Positions 35,437 to 44,721 of a stretch of DNA of 64,000 bases are shown here, piece by piece. The notes under the pieces were generated by a model. The model did not search any database. It was not told the DNA's origin and saw only the letters and a program-made list of their open reading frames with translations. Each line of letters opens with the position of its first letter. The stretch's first letter is position 1. This DNA comes from JAQBVV01 sp965249205. GTDB taxonomy: Bacteria; Acidobacteriota; Vicinamibacteria; Vicinamibacterales; UBA2999. The DNA lies in NCBI GenBank assembly GCA_965249205.1, contig CBDFLL010000005.1:620001-684000 (forward strand), given 5' to 3'. The position numbers were made by a program, and so were the translations under genes.

Positions 35437-36200
35437 GCTGGGCTGTCCTCCAGCAGCGCGTCGACGATCCTGGCCTGACGTGTCGGTGTGTCCATCAAGC
35501 GCCTCACGTAGTCGTCGGCCGGCGACTGCAGCAACTGGCGCGGCGTGCCGATCTGCACGAGCCGCCCCTCCTGCATGACCGCAATCCGATCGCCCATCAG
35601 CAGCGCCTCCACCATGTCATGTGTGACGAAGATCGCGGTGAGGTTGAGCTGCCTCCGAATCCGCAGCAGCGACTGCTGGAGTCGGTCGCGTGTCAGCGGG
35701 TCCAGCGCGCCGAACGGCTCGTCGAGCAACATCACGCGCGGCGATGCCGCGAGCGCCCTGGCGACGCCGACGCGCTGCTGCTGGCCACCCGACAGTTCCG
35801 ATGGATTCCGGTCCCGCACGAGCGCGGGGTCCAACTCGACCAGTTCCAGCAACTCGTCGACGCGACTGCGCACCCGCGTCTGATCCCAGCCGAGGAGCGT
35901 CACCGTGACTGCCACGTTCTCCGCGACGGTCATGTGGGGGAACAGGCCAATGCGCTGAAACACGTATCCGATGCGCCGCCGCAGCGCGTGCGCCTCGATC
36001 GCCGCTGTATCCTGACCGTCGATGGTGATGCGCCCTGCGCTCGGCTCGATCAGCCGGTTCACCATCTTGAGCATCGTTGTCTTACCCGAGCCTGAGCCGC
36101 CGAGTAGCACCAGCAGCTCGCCCTCGTCTACGCGCAGCGACACGTCGTCGACGGCGGCGATCTGACCGTAGCGTTTCGTTAAGCCGATCGTTTCGATCAA
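35433..36200 (-). CDS. OpuC-type ABC transporter ATP-binding protein
   Basis: This 255-residue ATPase has Walker A (LGGSGSGKTTMLKM), the Q-loop (YVFQRIGLFPHMT), the signature LSGGQQQRVGVARAL, Walker B (VMLLDEPFGALDP) and the switch His (FVTHDMVEALLMGD). The family resemblance is to ProV/OpuCA, although no CBS domains follow, so it may lack the usual ionic-strength sensor. It is the first gene of the five-gene minus-strand operon running to the PQQ dehydrogenase. Confidence 0.9.
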   Translation of the reverse strand: MIETIGLTKRYGQIAAVDDVSLRVDEGELLVLLGGSGSGKTTMLKMVNRLIEPSAGRITIDGQDTAAIEAHALRRRIGYVFQRIGLFPHMTVAENVAVTVTLLGWDQTRVRSRVDELLELVELDPALVRDRNPSELSGGQQQRVGVARALAASPRVMLLDEPFGALDPLTRDRLQQSLLRIRRQLNLTAIFVTHDMVEALLMGDRIAVMQEGRLVQIGTPRQLLQSPADDYVRRLMDTPTRQARIVDALLEDSPA

Positions 36201-36291
36201 CGTCGCCCTTCCATGACTACCGATTCGTAAGTGTGCGACTCGCCGTCGCTGGCCTGCCTGCTCGCCCCTATACTACTTAGCCCAATGCTGC

Positions 36292-36948
36292 GTGAACGAC
36301 CACACCGACGGTTCACACATGACCTCTGACCTCCGGGATCAGTTCGGCGAGATCGATATCTATCTGTTCGACCAGTTTCTGCGCGGTCGCATCCGCCCGG
36401 GCATGCGTCTCCTTGACGCTGGCTGCGGCGAGGGCCGAAATCTGGTGTACGCACTGAGCGCCGGCTACGAGGTCTTTGGCTGCGATGCCGACGCCGCGGC
36501 CGTCAACGCCGTGCGGCGGCTCGCCGCGAGGCTGGCCCCGCGTCTGCCGCCCGACAACTTCCACGTCGAGCCGATCGAACGCCTAACCTTCCCGGACGCG
36601 CACGCTGACGTCGTCGTCGCCAGCGCCGTGCTGCACTTCGCGGCAGACGACGCGCAATTTCGCGCCATGGTCAACGCCTGCTGGCGCGTGCTCCGCCCAG
36701 GAGGACTGCTCTTCACGCGGCTGGCCTCGTCCATTGGATCCGAGCGCCTCGTACGACAGATCGCGGGACGCCGGTTCAGACTGCCGGACGGCTCGGACCG
36801 TTATCTCGTCGATGCCCCCCTGCTGGAGGCTCTCACCACGGAACTGGGCGGCACGCTGGTCGATCCGCTCAAGACGACCGTCGTGCAGGACCAGCGGAGC
36901 ATGACGACGTGGGTCGTTCGCAAACCCGCCTGCCCCCCCGGCAACTGA
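36292..36948 (+). CDS. Class I SAM-dependent methyltransferase
   Basis: This protein of 209 to 218 residues has the SAM-binding motif I LLDAGCGEGRNLVYAL, the acidic motif II VFGCDADAAAV, and ADVVVASAVLHF plus WRVLRPGGLLFTRL, typical of small methyltransferases (Methyltransf_11/25 type). The substrate is unknown. The start is a GTG at 36292 or the ATG at 36319. A TATACT box lies 17 nt before the GTG. It is divergent from the ABC transporter operon, sharing a 91-bp control region with it. Confidence 0.85.
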   Translation: MNDHTDGSHMTSDLRDQFGEIDIYLFDQFLRGRIRPGMRLLDAGCGEGRNLVYALSAGYEVFGCDADAAAVNAVRRLAARLAPRLPPDNFHVEPIERLTFPDAHADVVVASAVLHFAADDAQFRAMVNACWRVLRPGGLLFTRLASSIGSERLVRQIAGRRFRLPDGSDRYLVDAPLLEALTTELGGTLVDPLKTTVVQDQRSMTTWVVRKPACPPGN

Positions 36949-36999
36949 CAGACCGCGTGCCGCACGCCAGATCCACCGCAGCGGCCCGACCGCCCGTGT

Positions 37000-38913
37000 T
37001 CAGTCGAGCAGCAGCGGCGGCATCGGGCTGCCGACTGACGCCGATATCGCCCTGAGCAACTCGGCCTCGGTAGCAGTGACCGTGCGGTCAGCCGCGACGC
37101 ACGCAACGGCCGCGCGCAACACCCGGCGTTTGACCTTGGGCGCCGATTCCTCGACGGCCGCGAGCGCCCTGTCGAGCGCCGCGAACTGCACGGCGTCGGC
37201 GGGATGTAGGCGCGCATCCGGTAACCCCAGACCGCGCTTCGCCTCTTCGAACCCGTGCTGGGCTGACTCCAGATCCCGGTGACCGGCGTAGGCGAGCATC
37301 GAGAGCAGTAGTTCAGCGTGCGGCCGGACAGCGGCGAGGGTGCGGTGCCGTACCCTCGGCGGCCTGCGCGTCACGAAGTGCGCTTCCAGATCGTGCAGCA
37401 GGATCCGATGCAGCGCCCACTCGAACAGGTCGATCGTATTGTCGGCCTCGACCAGCGCAGTCACATTGCCCTTGAAGACGTCGTATTGAGCTGAGACCAG
37501 GCCGCGTAGCGCCGGCAGTGACATGTCGAGCAGTGGCAGGCGCGCCCGCGTATCGAGCTGCTGGACGAGCGGCATCAGCCGGAGCGTTTCTTCGTACACC
37601 CCAGGATCCGCCATGCCGGCCAGGTGTGTAAGCTGGCGCTCTCGCGGCCCGGCCTCGTGATCGAGCAACAGTGCATAGACAACCGCACGTGCGCCGTACG
37701 TTTCGTGGGCGGCGCTGACGAGCTGAGCCGGCAAGCTGCTGACGAGTCGCGCGGCGTACTGGATATGCGCCTCGCCGGCGGGCTGCCCAACCTGGTCGAC
37801 ACTTGGGGCGCCCGCGGATGCGGCACTGCCGGCAAACGCGGAGGCGCCAGCTGCACCGGTTTCTCGACTCGCGACTGCCGGCCCCTCGGCCAACGCGCCA
37901 TCCCAGGATGGATCGATCCGGCGAATCCGCTCGGCCAGCGGCGGGTGCGTCGCAAAGAGCCCGCTGAAGCCGCTCGTGGCCAGGCCGAAGAACATGTGGC
38001 TCGCCTCCGGCGCGTTCGGGCTCTCGATACCAGAGCCCTCCGTTGCGCCGCCGATCCGCTTCAGCGCACCTGCGATCCCGGCTGGGTGACGCGTGAACTG
38101 TACGGCCGACGCGTCGGCGAGGAACTCGCGCTGGCGGCTCACCGCCGCTTTGATCAGATTGCCGAACAGCATGCCGAAAAAACCGACGGCCATGAGGCCG
38201 GCGCCAAGCGCCAGCATGGGAAGCGGGGAACCGCCCTCACGGGAGCGGCTCCGCCCGGCGCCAGAGAACGCAGCCATGCGCAGGACAAAGTAGCCAAGCA
38301 TGCCGATGATCAGGATGCCGTGTAGCAGACCAATCAATCGGATGTTCAGCCGCATGTCGCCATTCAGGATGTGGCTGAACTCGTGGGCGATCACCCCCTG
38401 TAGCTCGTCGCGCGTGAACGCGTCGGCCGCCCCGCGCGTGACACCAATCACCGCGTCGCTTGGTGTGAACCCTGCGGCAAACGCGTTGATGCCAGCTTCG
38501 TTATCCATCAGGTAGACCGGCGGGGTTGGCGCGCCGGACGCAATCGCCATCTCCTGGACGACGTTGAGGAGTTGCTGTTCGGATGGGACCGCGCTGTCCG
38601 GGTTCAGCAGCCGGCCGCCAAGCTGCTCCGCCACGACCTGGCCGCCACCCCGCAACTGGGCGATCTTGAACAGGCTGCCCCCTCCGGCCACGAGCAGCGT
38701 GCCGAAGACCGCTAGGCTGACTAGCTGTGGATCAGCGGCCAGCGCCCAATTGATCGCCCCTGTATCCGGATCCCGACCGAGATAACCCATGACAGCCGCG
38801 AGGAGCAGGTCAATCGACACGATCAACGTCAGCACGGCGAGCGCAAACAGGATGACCAGGCGGGTCGTATTGCGCCGGGCGATGTCCTGGCGCTCGAAGA
38901 AATCGGTGGCCAT
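37000..38913 (-). CDS. HtpX-like M48 membrane metalloprotease with long C-terminal extension
   Basis: This 637-residue protein has two N-terminal spans (LVILFALAVLTLIVSIDLLLA, then VSLAVFGTLLVAGGG), the zinc site GVIAHEFSHILNGDMR near residue 175, further spans, and the third-ligand region REFLADASAVQFTRHP. The last 280 residues are a helical domain absent from E. coli HtpX. It would degrade misfolded membrane proteins. It is followed on the same strand by the LemA gene upstream (6-bp gap), a common pairing, and by hflC/hflK. Confidence 0.9.
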   Translation of the reverse strand: MATDFFERQDIARRNTTRLVILFALAVLTLIVSIDLLLAAVMGYLGRDPDTGAINWALAADPQLVSLAVFGTLLVAGGGSLFKIAQLRGGGQVVAEQLGGRLLNPDSAVPSEQQLLNVVQEMAIASGAPTPPVYLMDNEAGINAFAAGFTPSDAVIGVTRGAADAFTRDELQGVIAHEFSHILNGDMRLNIRLIGLLHGILIIGMLGYFVLRMAAFSGAGRSRSREGGSPLPMLALGAGLMAVGFFGMLFGNLIKAAVSRQREFLADASAVQFTRHPAGIAGALKRIGGATEGSGIESPNAPEASHMFFGLATSGFSGLFATHPPLAERIRRIDPSWDGALAEGPAVASRETGAAGASAFAGSAASAGAPSVDQVGQPAGEAHIQYAARLVSSLPAQLVSAAHETYGARAVVYALLLDHEAGPRERQLTHLAGMADPGVYEETLRLMPLVQQLDTRARLPLLDMSLPALRGLVSAQYDVFKGNVTALVEADNTIDLFEWALHRILLHDLEAHFVTRRPPRVRHRTLAAVRPHAELLLSMLAYAGHRDLESAQHGFEEAKRGLGLPDARLHPADAVQFAALDRALAAVEESAPKVKRRVLRAAVACVAADRTVTATEAELLRAISASVGSPMPPLLLD

Positions 38914-38919
38914 CCGCCC

Positions 38920-39522
38920 CTAGAACGACACTTTCGGCGCTTCGGCGATCTGCTCGCTGTCGAACTCAAGCATCGCCGCGTCGTTCCCATGGCCGAACAT
39001 CCCGGCGAACACCGCTGTCGGAAACGTCTGCTTGTAGGTGTTGTACAGCGTCACGCTGTCGTTGAACGCCTGGCGCGCGAACGCCACCTTATTCTCAGTG
39101 GAGCGCAGCTCCTCGCTCAGCTGCATCATGTTCTGGTTGGCCTTGAGGTCGGGATACGCTTCCGCCAGCGCGAACATGCGCCCGATCGTACCGGTGAGCG
39201 CGCCCTCGGCGGCCGCCAGTCCGGCGATCGCGGTCGCGTCCCCGGGGTTCTGCGCGGCTTGCTGAAGGCCACTCGATGCCTGGTTCCTTGCCTGGATGAC
39301 GGCCTCGAGCGTCTCGCGCTCGTGCTTCATGTAGCCCTTGGCGATCTCCACCATGTTGGGGATGAGATCGTAGCGCCGCTTGAGCTGCACTTCGATCTGG
39401 GCGAAGGCGTTCTTGTAACGGTTCAGGTACGTGACGAGCTTGTTGTAGATGCCCGTCACGACGGTCACCGCGACCACCACCAGGAGCAGAAGCACAAGCA
39501 GCGTGATCACAATCGCGGACAT
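38920..39522 (-). CDS. lemA: LemA family protein
   Basis: This protein of about 200 residues has a single N-terminal membrane anchor (IVITLLVLLLLVVVAVTVV) and a helical LemA domain: VTYLNRYKNAFAQIEVQLKR, then YDLIPNMVEIAKGYMKHE, QNMMQLSEELRSTENKVAFA and FNDSVTLYNTYKQTFP. LemA proteins often pair with HtpX-like proteases and may be adaptors. The ATG at 39522 begins right before the membrane anchor; the frame is open to 39579, but that part is arginine-rich and unlikely to be translated. Confidence 0.9.
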   Translation of the reverse strand: MSAIVITLLVLLLLVVVAVTVVTGIYNKLVTYLNRYKNAFAQIEVQLKRRYDLIPNMVEIAKGYMKHERETLEAVIQARNQASSGLQQAAQNPGDATAIAGLAAAEGALTGTIGRMFALAEAYPDLKANQNMMQLSEELRSTENKVAFARQAFNDSVTLYNTYKQTFPTAVFAGMFGHGNDAAMLEFDSEQIAEAPKVSF

Positions 39523-39606
39523 GGATCTCCTCCGGTCCACGCGCCGGTCCCGGCGCGTGGACGAGTGAAGCGCGAGCATCGGCCGCGCCGTAGAAAGCGA
39601 GGCGAC

Positions 39607-40542
39607 CTAGCGGCTTCGCTCGAGATACCTCAACAGCTCGCTGTCGGTCCCCATGATGACAGTCGTACCGGGATCGATAACCTGCTCGTACGTCTCCAGT
39701 GACTTCGTGAACGAGTAGAAGTCAGCGTCCTGGCCATAGGCAGCAGCATAGATGTCGGTCGCCTCGGCGTCGGCCTCTCCCCGCAGGATCTCGGCCGCCT
39801 CGAACGCTTCGGACTGGATACGCTGCAGATCCCGTTCGCGCTCGCCCTGAATGCGCGCCGCCTCGCCCTGCCCTTCGGACCGGTACAGCTCCGCGATCCG
39901 TTGCCGCTCGGCGATCATCCGCGCGAAGACGTCCTGCTGTACCTCCTCGACGTAGTTGATCCGCTTGATCCGCAGGTCGAGCAGCTCGATGCCGAGATCC
40001 GCCGTCCGGCTGGCGGCAACCTCGAGGATCTCGCGCGAGACCTGATCCCGCCCCCTCTCGATGCCTTCCAGGATCACCTCCAGCTCTTCGTCCACGATCT
40101 CCTCGGGGATGTCATCCGGACTCCGATTGCTGTTTCGCACCAACTCGATGAGATCGTACCGGGCGACAGCGTTTCTCGTCTCGCCGTCCAGGATGTCGTC
40201 GAGCCGCGACTGGGCGCCCAGTTCGTCGCGCAGCCGCTGGAAGAAGCGCAGCGGATCAATGATGCGCCAGCGCGCGTAGGTGTCCACCCAGATGAACCGC
40301 TTGTCCCTCGTCGGCACCTGGTTGGGACTGCCGTCCCACTCCAGGAACCGCTTCTCGAAGTAGTTGGCCTGCTGAATGAACGGCAGCTTGAAGTGCAGGC
40401 CGGCATCGGTGATCGCCTCGCCGGTCGGCTCGCCGAACTGCGTGATGATGACCTGCTCGGCCTCGCCAACGGTGTACGCCGCAGAGCCAACCACAACCAA
40501 CGCGGCCAGCGCGACCCCTAGTCCTAGGTAACGAGGATTCAC
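39607..40542 (-). CDS. hflC: HflC, FtsH protease modulator (SPFH/prohibitin domain)
   Basis: This 311-residue protein has an N-terminal anchor (LGLGVALAALVVVGSAAYTV), an SPFH/band-7 domain (EQVIITQFGEPTGEAITDAG, LHFKLPFIQ) and a coiled-coil tail rich in Glu, Arg and Ala. It forms the HflKC cage around FtsH on the periplasmic face. Its start overlaps the hflK stop by 4 nt. Confidence 0.95.
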   Translation of the reverse strand: MNPRYLGLGVALAALVVVGSAAYTVGEAEQVIITQFGEPTGEAITDAGLHFKLPFIQQANYFEKRFLEWDGSPNQVPTRDKRFIWVDTYARWRIIDPLRFFQRLRDELGAQSRLDDILDGETRNAVARYDLIELVRNSNRSPDDIPEEIVDEELEVILEGIERGRDQVSREILEVAASRTADLGIELLDLRIKRINYVEEVQQDVFARMIAERQRIAELYRSEGQGEAARIQGERERDLQRIQSEAFEAAEILRGEADAEATDIYAAAYGQDADFYSFTKSLETYEQVIDPGTTVIMGTDSELLRYLERSR

Positions 40543-41627
40543 TGGCCACCTCCAATCGGCGATCCCGGTTGCGACGCGGCGCTCACGGCCGCCGCACCAA
40601 GCGTGGGCCTCATACCGTCGAGCGACAGCAACGGCACGACACCTCCCGAGTCCGGATCGAGAAACAACTTGCTGCCCATCCGCGGCAGCACACGCGCCAT
40701 CGTCTCGAGGTGCAGGCGCCGGCGGGTCACGTCAGGCGAGCGTTGGTAGGCCTCCTGGACCGACTGGAACCGTGCGCTCTCGCCCTCGGCGCGATTCACA
40801 CGATTGAGGCTGTAGCCCTCGGCTTCGAGCACCACCTGCTGCGCCTCGCCTGCCGCGCGCGGAATCACGGCGTTGTACTCGGCCAGCGCCTCGTTAATCA
40901 TGCGATCGCGCTGCTGCTGCGCCTGGTTGACCTCGTCCCACGACGGCTTCACCGGATCCGGCGGATTGACGTCCTGCAGTACGACCTGCTCGATCGTGAT
41001 ACCCATTTCGTACTGCTGGACAAGCTCTCTCAGCAGCTCTTCGGCTCGCGTTTCAATCGCCTGCCGTCCGACGGTCAGGACCTCTGTCACAGTGCGGTCA
41101 CCGACCACCTGTCGCATGACCGCCTCATTCATCGCCCTGAAAGTCTCGGTGACGTTGCGGACTTTGAAGAGATAGAGGAACGGATCCGCGACGCGGTACT
41201 GGACGATCCACTCGACCACGGCCACGTTCAGATCGCCGGTCAGCATCACCGCCTCGGCGCCGAAGTCCGCGGTGTCGAACGTGCTGCGCACGCCGGCCTC
41301 GGTGGTGCGAAAACCGAACTCCTCCTTGAGCTGCCGCTGGACGGGAATCTTGTACACCTGCTCGACCAGCGGAATCTTCGCCCGCAGCCCAGGCTCCGTC
41401 GTCCGGACGTACTCGCCAAGCCGGACGACAACGCCGACCTCCTCCGGCTGTACCTGATAGAGGGACGTCGCGAGCACCACCAGTGCGATGACTCCCGCCG
41501 CGATCGAGCCCAGGCCCTTGCCGGAGCGTAAGGCCCGGTCACGCCAGGCTTCGAATTCGCGCACGTACTGCGCGTATGGATTGGGTCGGCCGAATCTCTG
41601 CTCGTCGTCGTTGTCGTCAAAGCTCAT
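40539..41627 (-). CDS. hflK: HflK, FtsH protease modulator
   Basis: This 362-residue protein has a short cytoplasmic N-terminus, a membrane anchor (GSIAAGVIALVVLATSLYQV), the SPFH domain (EEVGVVVRLGEYVRTTEPGL, then AKIPLVEQVYKIPVQRQ) and VVLQDVNPPDPVK, typical of HflK. A clear ribosome binding site, AAGGAG, precedes the ATG at 41627. It is the first gene of the hflK-hflC unit. Confidence 0.95.
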   Translation of the reverse strand: MSFDDNDDEQRFGRPNPYAQYVREFEAWRDRALRSGKGLGSIAAGVIALVVLATSLYQVQPEEVGVVVRLGEYVRTTEPGLRAKIPLVEQVYKIPVQRQLKEEFGFRTTEAGVRSTFDTADFGAEAVMLTGDLNVAVVEWIVQYRVADPFLYLFKVRNVTETFRAMNEAVMRQVVGDRTVTEVLTVGRQAIETRAEELLRELVQQYEMGITIEQVVLQDVNPPDPVKPSWDEVNQAQQQRDRMINEALAEYNAVIPRAAGEAQQVVLEAEGYSLNRVNRAEGESARFQSVQEAYQRSPDVTRRRLHLETMARVLPRMGSKLFLDPDSGGVVPLLSLDGMRPTLGAAAVSAASQPGSPIGGGQ

Positions 41628-41920
41628 GAGGGCTCCTTATCGATGAAATCGTCCGTGGTTAACCCCACGGGCGGTGCCCCGGAGGACTACGTCGTTGCGA
41701 AGACGGCGGCGGCTGGCGCGCGTCCAGCCTTCAACGGCAACAGTGGCATCCGGCCTCGCAAGGGAGCGCGCAAGCCGTCTGGCTCTCAAGTGATGTGGGG
41801 TGAGACTCGTGCGGCCGACGGCTGGCGACCCCTCTAAGCAGCTTACACCAGGGGGCCGGCAGATGAACGGGAATCGGGCAGCGTGCGGCAGGGCTGCTGC
41901 CACTCCCATAGAATGAACCG
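41628..41920. other. Intergenic region between divergent hflK and the glutamate-synthase-like gene
   Basis: No convincing gene lies here. A 64-codon plus-strand frame at 41643 to 41837 has no ribosome binding site or family similarity. The region should hold the hflK promoter on the minus strand. A TAGAAT hexamer at 41909 to 41914 lies exactly 6 nt before the next plus-strand ATG. Confidence 0.6.
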
Positions 41921-43441
41921 ATGGTTCTCCTCTGGAGCGCGCTCGGGCTCCTGGTCGGCGTGGTCGCCTACGATCTGCTGCAGCGCAAGCACGCGATCCT
42001 CAGAAACTTCCCGGTTCTCGGGCACTTCCGCTACTTGTTTGAAGCTGTCGGCCCGGAGCTTCGTCAGTACATCGTGACCAACAACAACGAGGAGCGGCCG
42101 TTCAGTCGCGACCAGCGCCGGTGGGTGTACGCGTCGTCAAAAAGCGCGAACAACTACTTCGGGTTCGGCTCAGACCAGGACATGGAGCTGCAGCCCAACT
42201 ACCTCATCATTAAGCACTGCGCCTTTCCGCCGCAGGTGCCTCGCCCGGGCGACCCTGCCTACGACCCAGAGTTCGCAATCCCATGCGCGAAAATACTCGG
42301 CGCCGCGCGCGGTCGCGCAAAGGCATTCCGCCCGGCATCGGTCGTCAACGTGTCGGCCATGAGTTTCGGGTCGCTCAGCGGCCCTGCGGTTGAAGCGCTC
42401 AACCGGGGGGCCAGCATTGCTGGCTGCCTGCACAACACCGGCGAAGGGGGCGTGTCGCCGTACCACCTCATGGGCGGCGACCTCATCTGGCAAATCGGCA
42501 CGGCATATTTCGGATGCCGCGAGGCTGGCGGCCGCTTCAGCATGGCGCGGCTCACAGAGACCGTCGAGCGGTGTCCGCAGATTCGCGCGATCGAGATCAA
42601 GCTGAGTCAGGGCGCCAAGCCGGGCGTCGGCGGACTGCTGCCAATGGCGAAGATCAGCGCCGAGATTGCGGAGACTCGGGGGATCCCTCGCGACCGCGAC
42701 TGCGCCAGTCCGTCGGCGCATAGCGCGTTCGGCAATGCAGACGAGCTGCTCGACTTCGTCGAGTCGATCGCGACAGCCACCGGGCTGCCCGTTGGCATCA
42801 AGTCGGCGGTCGGCGACTCGACGTTCTGGGTCAACCTCGCACGGCTGATGTCGACGGGGAGCCGGGGCGTCGATTTCATTGCGGTCGACGGCGGCGAGGG
42901 CGGCACGGGTGCCGGACCACTCGTGTTCACCGACCACGTGGCATTGCCGTTCAAAGTCGGCTTCAGCCGCGTGCAGAAGATCTTCAACGAGGAAGGACTG
43001 CACGAGCAGATTGTCTTCATCGGCTCCGGCCGACTCGGGCTCCCGGAGGCCGCGGTCTTTGGTTTCGGGCTCGGCTGCGATCTGATCAACGTGGGACGCG
43101 AAGCGCTGCTTGCCATCGGCTGCATCCAGGCGCAGCGATGCCACACCAACCACTGCCCCACCGGAATCACCACCCAGCATCCGTGGCTAATCCGCGGCCT
43201 GGACCCCTCCCTCAAGGCCGCGCGACTGGCCAACTACGTCGTCGCGCTGAGAAAAGAGCTGCTCGCCCTGAGCCGCGCGTGCGGCGTGCCCCATCCCGCA
43301 CTGATTACGGCGGACCATCTGGAGCTGCTTGATAGCCGCTTCGGTTCGAAGACGATCGCGGAGCTATTTGGTTACGGTCGAGGGATAGGACTGCCATCGG
43401 ACGTGGATGCCGACGAGGTGCGGCGCCTAATGTCAGCGTAG
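41921..43441 (+). CDS. FMN-binding glutamate synthase-family protein
   Basis: This 506-residue protein has an N-terminal membrane anchor (VLLWSALGLLVGVVAYDLL) followed by the FMN and Fe-S half of glutamate synthase: VVNVSAMSFGSLSGPAVEAL, GEGGVSPYHLMGGDLIWQIG, IKLSQGAKPGVGG, VDGGEGGTGAGP, and a CIQAQRCHTNHCPTGI motif that would bind a 3Fe-4S cluster. It lacks the glutaminase domain, so it is not a complete GOGAT. Related membrane-anchored proteins are of uncertain function. The transcript may be leaderless (TAGAAT box 6 nt upstream). Confidence 0.9.
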   Translation: MVLLWSALGLLVGVVAYDLLQRKHAILRNFPVLGHFRYLFEAVGPELRQYIVTNNNEERPFSRDQRRWVYASSKSANNYFGFGSDQDMELQPNYLIIKHCAFPPQVPRPGDPAYDPEFAIPCAKILGAARGRAKAFRPASVVNVSAMSFGSLSGPAVEALNRGASIAGCLHNTGEGGVSPYHLMGGDLIWQIGTAYFGCREAGGRFSMARLTETVERCPQIRAIEIKLSQGAKPGVGGLLPMAKISAEIAETRGIPRDRDCASPSAHSAFGNADELLDFVESIATATGLPVGIKSAVGDSTFWVNLARLMSTGSRGVDFIAVDGGEGGTGAGPLVFTDHVALPFKVGFSRVQKIFNEEGLHEQIVFIGSGRLGLPEAAVFGFGLGCDLINVGREALLAIGCIQAQRCHTNHCPTGITTQHPWLIRGLDPSLKAARLANYVVALRKELLALSRACGVPHPALITADHLELLDSRFGSKTIAELFGYGRGIGLPSDVDADEVRRLMSA

Positions 43442-43596
43442 CGCTACGGTATCTACAGCCCGGTCTCACCCAACGGGCGCACGGTTCCGAACCCGCAGGG
43501 CCAGGCGTCTGGGCCACAGGAGCGTTGGACTTGCAGCACCGCGCTGGCCAGGCTGCGAGAGCCAGGAACGTGGCACGCGCGAGCGAGCGGTGGTGG

Positions 43597-43683
43597 CGGA
43601 GAGAGTGGGATTCGAACCCACGGTAGAGTTTCCCCTACACACGCTTTCCAAGCGTGCTCCTTCAACCACTCGGACATCTCTCC
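43597..43683 (-). tRNA. tRNA-Ser (GGA)
   Basis: This 87-nt minus-strand tRNA has acceptor GGAGAGA paired with TCTCTCC, the anticodon stem-loop GCTTGGAAAGC giving GGA, a long class II variable arm (TGTAGGGGAAACTCTACC) and T loop GGTTCGAATCC. CCA is not encoded. Confidence 0.97.
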
Positions 43684-43787
43684 AACGGGCGGTGTCGGCG
43701 ACGAGGCCGACCCTGGGGACTCGCCAGTCTACCGTGGCGGGTTTGAAATGTCAGCGCCGACGACCAGCCACAGCGTAGACTCTTGGT

Positions 43788-44604
43788 ATGAACCTTCGCA
43801 TAGCACTGCCGATCGCAGCCACAGTGCTCCTCGTCGCGAGCATGGGCTGGGCGCAGTTCGGCCGCGGCGGATACACCGGTCTGATGGCGCGCATGGCGCA
43901 ACCGGATAGTGCCGACGGGCGGTTTCACTACTGCCGCGCTATGTACCGGGCCAACATGGGTGGTGACGGCGGAAACTGGCTCACGGACTACCCACTGGCC
44001 AACATCGACCTGTCGATCAGACTGGCGGAACTCACGAAGACCCGGGTCGGCTTCAACGGGAACGGAGAACCCGAGCACCTCATCGTGCGCCTCACTGATG
44101 ACGCGCTGTTCCAGTGCCCGTTCATCATGATGCAGGAAGTTGGCAGCCTGTTTTTTAGTGATGAGGACGTCGCTCAGTTGAGAACCTACCTGCTCAAGGG
44201 TGGCTTCCTGTGGGTCGATGACTTCTGGGGCTCGTACGCCTGGGCGTCTGGGAGCGCCAAATCCAGAAAGTGCTGCCCCGAGCGACTACTCGATCGTCGA
44301 CCTCCCCTCCGACCATCCGATTTTTCACACGATGTTTGATCTTGAAGGAGTACCCCAGATTCCGGGCATCAGCTACTGGTACGGGAGCCGAGGCGGGACG
44401 TCGGAACGAGGCTACGACAGCGCGGAGGTCCACGCACGCGCAATCGCCGACGACGACGGCCGCATCATGGTCTTCATGACTCACAACACGGATGTGAGTG
44501 ATTCGTGGGAGCGCGAAGGCGAGGACCCGCAGTACTTCTTCGGCTTCTCGATACCGGGGTATCAAACAGCGATCAACGTGCTCCTCTATGCGATGACGCA
44601 CTGA
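43788..44604 (+). pseudogene. DUF4159 domain secreted protein, interrupted by two 1-nt deletions
   Basis: The N-terminal part has a signal peptide (IALPIAATVLLVASMGWAQFG) and LMARMAQPDSADGRFHYCR, VGFNGN, LLKGGFLWVDDFWG. The C-terminal part, SDYSIVDLPSDHPIFHTMF, then GISYWYG and DPQYFFGFSIPGYQTAIN, is in another frame. Between them a third frame (WERQIQKVLP) bridges at about 44,250 to 44,280, so two single-base losses explain everything: one near 44,253, one in a C run near 44,278. Repaired, the gene encodes about 272 residues, normal for DUF4159. This could be sequence error or real decay. A TAGACT box lies exactly 6 nt before the ATG. Confidence 0.8.
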
Positions 44605-44709
44605 TTGCGGAGGTCGCCGGCACCTTCATCGGCCGCAGCGAGATCCTTCCGGGTCACCGGGACCAACGAAACCCGCCGAGGCGCACACCGGCGTCCGCAT
44701 GAGTGTCGC

Positions 44710-44715
44710 TATAAT
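44710..44715 (+). promoter_or_regulatory. Consensus -10 box (TATAAT) before the Att-like operon
   Basis: A perfect TATAAT ends 6 nt upstream of the GTG at 44722, predicting transcription from the start codon. No good -35 box is visible. The same spacing occurs at five other starts in the window. Confidence 0.6.
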
Positions 44716-44721
44716 CCGAGC

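Noticed and set aside
41643..41837. 64-codon frame between hflK and the glutamate-synthase-like gene
   Set aside because: No ribosome binding site, no family resemblance, and composition typical of noncoding GC-rich DNA.
43453..43778. Small proteins over tRNA-Ser (for example one reading VGFEPTVEFPL)
   Set aside because: They are translations of the tRNA gene, a frequent annotation artefact.
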